DNA of 39,803 nucleotides from a gamma proteobacterium HTCC5015 (GTDB lineage Bacteria > Pseudomonadota > Gammaproteobacteria > HTCC5015), in assembly GCA_000155715.1 (NCBI GenBank), contig DS990604.1, positions 1 through 39,803 of the forward strand, read 5' to 3'. This document shows, piece by piece, positions 35,452-39,803 of this stretch. The translations under genes and the position numbers were made by a program. Each line of letters starts with the position of its first letter. The stretch's first letter is position 1. The notes under the pieces were generated by a model. That model saw only the letters and a program-made list of their open reading frames with translations, had not been told where the DNA came from and searched no databases.

Positions 35452-36264
35452 TCAGCGCTGGCACTGTTTACAGAAATAGCTGGAGCGCTGGCCAATCACT
35501 TGGGTGTGTATAGGGCTTCCGCACTGGGGGCAGGGTTCTTGAGCGCGACCGTAAACGCGCAATTGCTGGGCAAAATAGCCGGGCTGGCCATCGCTGTTAA
35601 CAAAGTCGCGCAGCGTGGTGCCGCCTTGGGTGATGGCGTCTCCGAGTACGGTCTGTATGGCCTGTGCCAGCGCTTGATAGCGAGCTAAGCCGACTCGACC
35701 CGCCGCGCGCTTCGGGTGAATTCCCGCTAAAAACAAACACTCGGAGGCGTAAATGTTGCCCACGCCGACGACGACCTGCGAATCCATAATAAAGTTCTTA
35801 ACCGCCCCTTTGCGACCGCGGCTTTTGGCGTAGAGATGTTCGCCGCTGAAGTGGTGGCCGAGTGGCTCGGGGCCCAGCTTGCAGAGCAGAGGGTGTGCCT
35901 GTGGTGTGGTGCCGGCCCACACCACGAGACCAAAGCGGCGCGGGTCGTGGTAGCGTAGGTGCCTGCCGTTGGCGAGGGCGATGTCGAGGTGATCGTGCTT
36001 TTTGTAGGGCGTGTCGCCATCGACTAAACGCAAACTGCCCGACATGCCGAGATGGCAGAGCCAGTGTTTGTAGTCTGTGTTGACGATTAAATATTTTCCG
36101 CGGCGCTCAACGCAGTGAATGCGGGCCCCCATCAACTGCTCGAAATCTTTGGGCACGGGGTAGCGCAACTGGTCTCGACGCACGACGACGCTATCAACGA
36201 GCTGGCCTTCAATATGCGGTGCGATGCCGCGTCGGGTGGTTTCTACTTCGGGAAGCTCAGGCAT
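35452..36264 (-). CDS. mutM: Formamidopyrimidine-DNA glycosylase
   Basis: MutM (Fpg) removes oxidised purines such as 8-oxoguanine and nicks the DNA by beta,delta-elimination. The 270-residue product is full length. The N-terminal MPELPEVETTRRG gives the catalytic Pro (P1 after Met removal) and Glu; VGNIYASECLFLAGIHP is the helix-two-turn-helix stretch; and the C-terminal zinc finger has Cys245, Cys248, Cys265 and Cys268. It diverges from the hydantoinase A gene, with coding starts about 65 bases apart. An intact housekeeping gene. Confidence 0.97.
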   Translation of the reverse strand: MPELPEVETTRRGIAPHIEGQLVDSVVVRRDQLRYPVPKDFEQLMGARIHCVERRGKYLIVNTDYKHWLCHLGMSGSLRLVDGDTPYKKHDHLDIALANGRHLRYHDPRRFGLVVWAGTTPQAHPLLCKLGPEPLGHHFSGEHLYAKSRGRKGAVKNFIMDSQVVVGVGNIYASECLFLAGIHPKRAAGRVGLARYQALAQAIQTVLGDAITQGGTTLRDFVNSDGQPGYFAQQLRVYGRAQEPCPQCGSPIHTQVIGQRSSYFCKQCQR

Positions 36265-36328
36265 AGTGCTATCGAGTGACGGTGAATCGCTAGGTGGTGG
36301 TACACTGCGCGGCAGTATAAATGAGCCG

Positions 36329-38362
36329 ATGCTCCAGCACTACGACGACATGAACCATCCTGCTTCTTATCCCACGCTGCTCGGTGTAGACACTGGCGGC
36401 ACCTTTACCGACTTCGTTGTTCTAGAAAACGGTGAACTGCGCACGCATAAAGTGTTGTCGACACCGCGCGCGCCAGAGCAAGCGATTTTGCAGGGTATTC
36501 GTGACATGCAGCTCGATCCGAGGTGCCTGTCGGTGGTTCACGGCTCGACGGTGGCGACGAATGCCGTACTGGAGGGCAAGGGAGTGAGCGTGGCCTATGT
36601 CGCTAACCGTGGTTTGAGCGATGTGCTACGCATTGGGCGTCAAGCTCGCGAGCGCTTGTACGATCTCAACCCGCCTCCGTTTGAGCCGCCCGTTGAACGC
36701 GACCACTGTTTTGAGGTGGAGGCGCGGCTCGACGCCAATGGTGTCGAGGTCGTTCCGCTTACGCCGTTGATGATCGACCGCTTGTTGGATCAATTAGCCC
36801 CCGCGATTGAAGGTGGTGAAGTACAGGCCGTAGCCATCAATTTGCTGTTCGCCTACCTCGATCGCTCTGACGACAATCACGAGCGCCGCCTAGGTAGTGC
36901 TATTCGCAAGCGTTTTCCGCAGGTGTTTGTCAGTTTGTCCAGCGATGTATTGCCCGAGTACGGCGAGTACGAGCGCGCGGTGGCTACGTGGATTAACGCC
37001 AGTGTGGGGCCGCTGATGGGCGATTATCTGCACCGTTTGCAAGACAGCTTAGCGCCCGCACCGCTGGAAGTGATGCACAGCGCGGGCGGTACATTTGCCG
37101 TGTCGCAGGCCAGCAACAACGCGGTGCGCTTGTTGTTGTCGGGGCCCGCGGGTGGCTTGATGGGCGCTCGCTATGTTGCCAAAGCGGCAGGGGAAGAGCG
37201 TTTGCTCACCTTTGATATGGGTGGTACCTCCACGGATGTCGCCTTGATTGACATCGAGCCAGCGCTGACTCAAGAGAGCCGCATGGGGCGTTTCCCCATT
37301 GCCGTGCCCACGGTGGATATGCACACCATTGGCGCCGGTGGTGGCTCCATCGCGCGTTGCGATGAGGGCGGCGTGCTTCAGGTGGGGCCGCAGTCTGCGG
37401 GCGCTTCGCCGGGGCCCGCTTGTTACGGCAAGGGGGGCGAGCAAGCGACGGTGACGGATGCCAATGTAGTCTTGGGGCGACTGCCCGCGCAGGCCTCCCT
37501 CGGTGGCTCGCTCAAGCTGGATAAGCGAGCCGCAACACAGGCGGTAGAGCGACTGGCAGTGCAACTGGGCCTAGGGGTGAGTGAGACTGCCGAGGGCATT
37601 GTGCGGCTGGCTAATGAGCACATGGCGCGCGCTCTGCGCGTGATATCGGTGTCGCGCGGCGTCGATTTAGAACGCTTTGTGTTGACGCCTTTTGGTGGTG
37701 CGGGCGGACTGCATGTCTGCGCGTTAGCGGATTTAATGCAACTCGACCGCGCGTTTGTGCCGGCTCACGGCGGCGTGCTGTCGGCGCTGGGTATGCTGGC
37801 GTCGCCGAGGCAGTCCGAGCGCTCGCGCAGTATTCGGGCGCCTCTCGACGAGTGCGATGAGCACCTGCTGCAAGGCACGTTCAATACGCTGGATCGCGAG
37901 TTGTTAGAGGCCTCGCCCGCGTTGACGGCCAGCAGTCGCTGGCAGCTAGAGCTGCGCTATCAGGGGCAGTCCAGCGCATTGCCTCTAGCGTATCGCGGCG
38001 AGAGTGTGGCACAGATCGCCGAGGCGTTTCACAGCGCGCACCGCGATCAGCTAGGGCACGCGCTCTCCTTGCCGGTCGAGCTGGTCACACTGCGTGTATT
38101 TCGCCAAGGGGCTGCGCCCTCGTGGCGCCTGCCCAGTGTCGCCGAGGGGGAACTGAGCCAAGCGCTTTTGGGCGATGTGTCGGTTGAAGGCTGTGGCGAC
38201 GTGGCCTGTTATCGTCGCGAGCAGCTTCCCGCCAATGCTGAATTGGAAGGCCCCTGTGTGATCGTCGGGCAAGTGGCCACGGTGTGGGTGGAGCCGCAGT
38301 GGCGAGTGAATGTTGATGGCGCGGCTAATCTGCATTTGTCGCGTATGGGTAAAATCCTTTAA
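36329..38362 (+). CDS. Hydantoinase/oxoprolinase A-subunit family protein (HyuA-like)
   Basis: A 677-residue ATP-dependent ring-opening enzyme subunit. HyuA-type proteins open N-methylhydantoin or 5-oxoproline together with a HyuB subunit. Motifs: LGVDTGGTFTDFVV, VHGSTVATNAVLEGKG, the actin-fold TFDMGGTSTDVALI, HTIGAGGGSIAR, SAGASPGPACYGKGG and TPFGGAGGLHVCALA. The start is uncertain: ATG 36329 and ATG 36350 both fit the usual distance to the first motif and neither has a good ribosome site; the frame upstream overlaps mutM. No HyuB gene is next to it; a desaturase gene follows. The HyuB partner may be elsewhere, or the substrate may be different. Confidence 0.9.
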   Translation: MLQHYDDMNHPASYPTLLGVDTGGTFTDFVVLENGELRTHKVLSTPRAPEQAILQGIRDMQLDPRCLSVVHGSTVATNAVLEGKGVSVAYVANRGLSDVLRIGRQARERLYDLNPPPFEPPVERDHCFEVEARLDANGVEVVPLTPLMIDRLLDQLAPAIEGGEVQAVAINLLFAYLDRSDDNHERRLGSAIRKRFPQVFVSLSSDVLPEYGEYERAVATWINASVGPLMGDYLHRLQDSLAPAPLEVMHSAGGTFAVSQASNNAVRLLLSGPAGGLMGARYVAKAAGEERLLTFDMGGTSTDVALIDIEPALTQESRMGRFPIAVPTVDMHTIGAGGGSIARCDEGGVLQVGPQSAGASPGPACYGKGGEQATVTDANVVLGRLPAQASLGGSLKLDKRAATQAVERLAVQLGLGVSETAEGIVRLANEHMARALRVISVSRGVDLERFVLTPFGGAGGLHVCALADLMQLDRAFVPAHGGVLSALGMLASPRQSERSRSIRAPLDECDEHLLQGTFNTLDRELLEASPALTASSRWQLELRYQGQSSALPLAYRGESVAQIAEAFHSAHRDQLGHALSLPVELVTLRVFRQGAAPSWRLPSVAEGELSQALLGDVSVEGCGDVACYRREQLPANAELEGPCVIVGQVATVWVEPQWRVNVDGAANLHLSRMGKIL

Positions 38363-38411
38363 AACGTATCTAAATGTCTTTATCTTCTCTTAAGGTCTTA
38401 TAAGTTGCTTT

Positions 38412-38447
38412 AGTTTGATGTTGGTTTTCGCCGTTTGTCATCAAACT
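38412..38447. promoter_or_regulatory. Perfect spaced inverted repeat upstream of the desaturase gene
   Basis: AGTTTGATG (38412-38420) and its exact complement CATCAAACT (38439-38447) are separated by 18 bases, 71 bases before the desaturase start and 49 after the hydantoinase stop. It could be an operator or a stem, but there is no T-run after it. It is not the DesT or FabR consensus that I recall. Confidence 0.35.
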
Positions 38448-38518
38448 GCCTTGCGACTTTCATAGACCCTACATTGCCTCCCTTTTATACTGCGACTTCT
38501 ATAGAAACAGGCTACGCC

Positions 38519-39751
38519 ATGAACCTCGCTGAATTTCACGCCGCCGCTGGGCGCTCCCTCGATTACTTATACAACGATTTTTTATTCTGGAGCTTACCTT
38601 GGTGGAGCTATGTGTTGATCGCGCTGCTGTGTACGCAGTTGACGATTTTTTCGGTAACGCTGTACCTGCACCGCAGTCAGGCGCATCTGGCTTTGCGTCT
38701 ACATCCGGTTATCAATCATTGCTGCCGCTTTTGGCTGTGGGTGACGACGGGCATGGTGACGTCCGAGTGGGTGGCGATTCACCGCAAGCACCACGCCCAC
38801 TGTGAAACAGCAGAAGACCCTCACAGCCCCGTTGTTGAGGGATTCAGCAAAGTAATGTGGCAGGGGGCGGAGCTCTACCGCGATGCGAGTGAGGATGAAA
38901 GTATCGTCGCCCGCTACGGTCACGGCACCCCGACCGATTGGCTGGAGCGCCATCTGTACCAGCGCAAGACGACGGGTGTGATTTTGCTGTTGCTGGTGTT
39001 TATGGCGCTATTTGGCCCCGCGGGTATTATTCTCTGGGCGATTCAAATGGCTTGGATTCCCTTCCACGCGGCGGGCTTGATTAACGGTCTCGGCCACCAC
39101 TGGGGTTATCGCAACTGGGAGTGCCCCGATGCGGCGACGAATATCTCGCCTTGGGGTTTTTGGATCGGTGGCGAAGAGCTGCACAACAATCACCACGCTT
39201 TCCCCAGCTCGGCCAAGTTCTCGGCCAAACCCTGGGAGTTTGATATCGGTTGGGTTTGGATTCGTTGTCTGGAAACCGTCGGGCTGGCAGAGGTGCGCAA
39301 AACCCTGCCCAAGCCGATTGTGGAGGCGGGCAAAGAGCACCTCGATGCCGATAGCGTGCGCGCCATTTTGCGCTCGAAAATGCATGTGATGGCGGCCTAC
39401 GCCAATTCGGTGATCAAACCCGTATTGCGCGAGGAGCGCGAGCGGGCTGGGGATGCGATGCGACGCCAGTACGCCCGCGCCAAGCGCGCGCTGATTCGTG
39501 ATGAACAGCGCTTGAGTGAGCGACAGCAGGGGCGCCTTCAGCGCACGCTGGAGAGCAATTCGACACTGCAACAAGTTTATGAATATCGCCAGAAGCTTCA
39601 GGCCATTTGGGCGGCGCGCTACGCCAATAACGACGGCCTGCTGCACGCCATGCAGGAGTGGATTCAACAAGCTGAGGCCAGCGGTATTGACGCGCTTAAA
39701 GACTTTGCCCAGCACCTCAAGGGTTGGTCGTTAGAGCCCACGCCAGCTTAA
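38519..39751 (+). CDS. Membrane fatty-acid (acyl-CoA type) delta-9 desaturase
   Basis: A 410-residue di-iron membrane desaturase introducing a double bond in a fatty acyl chain. The three histidine boxes are visible: LHRSQAH (HxxxxH), HRKHH, and HNNHH in GGEELHNNHHAFPSSAKFS. Hydrophobic spans (WSYVLIALLCTQLTIFSVTL and TTGVILLLLVFMALFGPAG, FHAAGLINGLG) place it in the inner membrane. The C-terminal part (about 300-410) is charged and helical, longer than in short family members, of unknown use. I choose ATG 38519 (MNLAEFHAAA); the frame is open to 38435 but upstream codons lack coding character. Redox partners are not encoded nearby. Confidence 0.93.
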   Translation: MNLAEFHAAAGRSLDYLYNDFLFWSLPWWSYVLIALLCTQLTIFSVTLYLHRSQAHLALRLHPVINHCCRFWLWVTTGMVTSEWVAIHRKHHAHCETAEDPHSPVVEGFSKVMWQGAELYRDASEDESIVARYGHGTPTDWLERHLYQRKTTGVILLLLVFMALFGPAGIILWAIQMAWIPFHAAGLINGLGHHWGYRNWECPDAATNISPWGFWIGGEELHNNHHAFPSSAKFSAKPWEFDIGWVWIRCLETVGLAEVRKTLPKPIVEAGKEHLDADSVRAILRSKMHVMAAYANSVIKPVLREERERAGDAMRRQYARAKRALIRDEQRLSERQQGRLQRTLESNSTLQQVYEYRQKLQAIWAARYANNDGLLHAMQEWIQQAEASGIDALKDFAQHLKGWSLEPTPA

Positions 39752-39803
39752 ACAGAGTGTCGTAGGAGCCTTATAGTAGGCGAATGCTTATGTGCCGCCG
39801 ATG

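Noticed and set aside
39008-39715. 235-residue leftward frame
   Set aside because: Antisense to the desaturase, whose histidine boxes are clear.

Overview
The window looks like a chromosomal segment of a Gram-negative gammaproteobacterium. Evidence is the order glnE-ilvE followed by lipopolysaccharide (LPS) core genes (as in Pseudomonas), HldE/HldD heptose synthesis, WaaF, Kdo kinase, outer-membrane proteins and lipoproteins. Base composition is moderate to slightly GC-rich. The genus cannot be fixed from sequence alone; a marine lineage near Pseudomonadales/Cellvibrionales is my guess.

Layout. (1) 1-5.7 kb: groES-groEL, a small outer-membrane beta-barrel gene convergent to it, then glnE. 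(2) 5.8-17.8 kb: ilvE, then a large LPS/surface-glycan region: an A+T-richer leftward operon (Wzy/WaaL-type O-antigen enzyme, GT9, GT4), rightward hldE-hldD-glycerol-3-phosphate cytidylyltransferase, a convergent CDP-glycerol glycerophosphotransferase, waaF, UDP-glucose dehydrogenase and a DUF374 acyltransferase. (3) 18.0-22.0 kb: a lipid-chemistry cassette. A cytochrome P450 and a fatty-acyl-AMP ligase fused to an acyl carrier protein run leftward; a 4'-phosphopantetheinyl transferase diverges from them. (4) 22.0-27.8 kb: rlmKL, then a second core-sugar group (GT2, GT9 heptosyltransferase-like, Kdo kinase) and sixA. (5) 27.9-39.8 kb: a mixed housekeeping region with two lipoproteins (PQQ-type propeller; choice-of-anchor I type), trmA, an SDR/AI-2E-permease/small-protein operon, an orphan solute-binding protein, mutM, an orphan hydantoinase A subunit and a membrane fatty-acid desaturase.

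How it works together. The heptose pathway (hldE, hldD), heptosyltransferases (waaF, GT9s), Kdo kinase and the ligase-like protein together point to LPS inner/outer core assembly. The CDP-glycerol pair adds a probable phosphoglycerol decoration. The P450/FAAL-ACP/PPTase trio forms a self-sufficient route in which a fatty acid is activated, loaded on a carrier and oxidised; its product is unknown. It is the best candidate here for an undescribed system.

Three short non-coding elements (about 160-210 bp) in the surface-glycan region share CACAGAG-type terminal inverted repeats but hold different internal palindromes; two of them end on stop codons of neighbouring genes. No stretch longer than about 300 bases lacks a gene. 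I saw no tRNA, rRNA, CRISPR array or transposase gene.
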